Shown: positions 39,681-39,858 of the stretch, in pieces
How positions within the stretch are numbered: the stretch's first letter is position 1
Layout of the letters: the number at the start of each line of letters is the position of its first letter
DNA from: Bacteroidota bacterium
GTDB lineage: Bacteria; Bacteroidota; Bacteroidia; UKL13-3
Direction of reading: 5' to 3'
NCBI GenBank assembly: GCA_034439655.1
Contig: JAWXAU010000146.1
Span: forward strand, 1-39,858
DNA: 39,858 nucleotides
Program-made: the position numbers and the translations under genes
Notes under the pieces: generated by a model
What the model was told of the DNA's origin: nothing
Databases searched by the model: none
What the model saw: the letters and a program-made list of their open reading frames with translations, nothing else

Positions 39681-39858
39681 CTCTTTCATAATTCGATTCT
39701 AATAAATATAAAGGTTTGAAACACGAATTTTAAAACTTAGAATGCTGCCCTTTTTTATGTACAGCAGCCCGCTGCGGCGGGGTGGCAAAATAACAGCTCC
39801 CAAAAAATATAATTTGATAAATACTTTCCTTAACTATGGAAAATGCATACGAGTAGCA

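Larger units (their letters stand above)
39366..39858. other. Right-edge stretch with repeat and remnant
   Basis: About 490 bases. They hold a possible lipoprotein gene start (39474-39593) cut by an inverted copy of the MITE-like repeat (39568-39680), and a GC-rich motif (CCCGCTGCGGCGGG, 39768-39781). Nothing else coding is visible up to the edge. Confidence 0.45.

Noticed and set aside
1-39858. tRNA, rRNA or riboswitch genes
   Set aside because: Intergenic regions were read for T-loop-like GTTCGA patterns, acceptor stems and known aptamer cores; none was convincing.

Overview
The window looks like the chromosome of a Bacteroidota (Bacteroidetes) bacterium, probably an environmental member of the Chitinophagales/Sphingobacteriales/Flavobacteriales area. 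Four things point there. The DNA is AT-rich. Many genes carry promoter boxes of the form TAnnTTTG, the Bacteroidetes -7 element, sometimes with TTTG or TTG 17-19 bases upstream, and Shine-Dalgarno sequences are nearly absent. Three secreted proteins end in a type IX secretion (T9SS) C-terminal sorting domain. The gene complement (CotH, M16 tandem protease, DUF6580, MnmD, Crp-like regulators) is typical of the phylum. I cannot name genus or species. No rRNA, tRNA, CRISPR array, prophage or intact insertion sequence was seen.

Layout. 102-4252: a TetR regulator divergent from a SulP-type anion/bicarbonate transporter and a beta-carbonic anhydrase, then a small secreted protein and a TerC-family membrane protein. 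4605-5363: a lipoprotein with a PPC-like domain. 5608-11166: a Crp/Fnr-like regulator followed by eleven tightly packed genes for persulfide/sulfane-sulfur handling: DUF2892, half-size TauE, metallo-beta-lactamase plus two rhodanese domains, two small Cys-containing membrane proteins, an HMA protein, two free rhodaneses, OsmC, thioredoxin, and a rhodanese-thioredoxin lipoprotein. 11514-16677: a SLC13-type symporter, a Na/Pi cotransporter, an SRPBCC protein and a MATE exporter. 16969-22638: two paralogous T9SS-sorted proteins flank a small secreted protein, a PAS sensor kinase and a response regulator destroyed by a repeat insertion. 22781-30170: housekeeping and envelope genes on both strands (CotH protein, MnmD, MtgA, metallophosphoesterase, GNAT, SelD). 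30256-39365: WD40 and TPR proteins, 3-hydroxyacyl-CoA dehydrogenase, DUF6580, an M16 protease, a coiled-coil protein and two small envelope proteins.

The most coherent functional unit is 5608-11166. The regulator has a CRP-type recognition helix (R-E-x-x-x-R) but no recognisable cAMP phosphate cassette; three cysteines sit there instead. Two CRP-like half-palindromic sites lie in front of the DUF2892-TauE pair and the metallo-beta-lactamase gene. In both cases there are exactly 26 bases between the site and the TTTG of the -7 box. This suggests an activator-controlled persulfide detoxification or relay regulon, comparable in gene content to the cst operon of Staphylococcus but with a different regulator.

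The second theme is a dispersed, MITE-like repeat of about 136-139 bp with TAATACC...GGTATTA ends and internal hairpins whose paired arms vary together. At least nine copies or fragments are present, with a related variant in two more places. One copy breaks the response regulator, one supplies the stop codon of a coiled-coil gene, and one cuts off a possible lipoprotein gene at the right edge.
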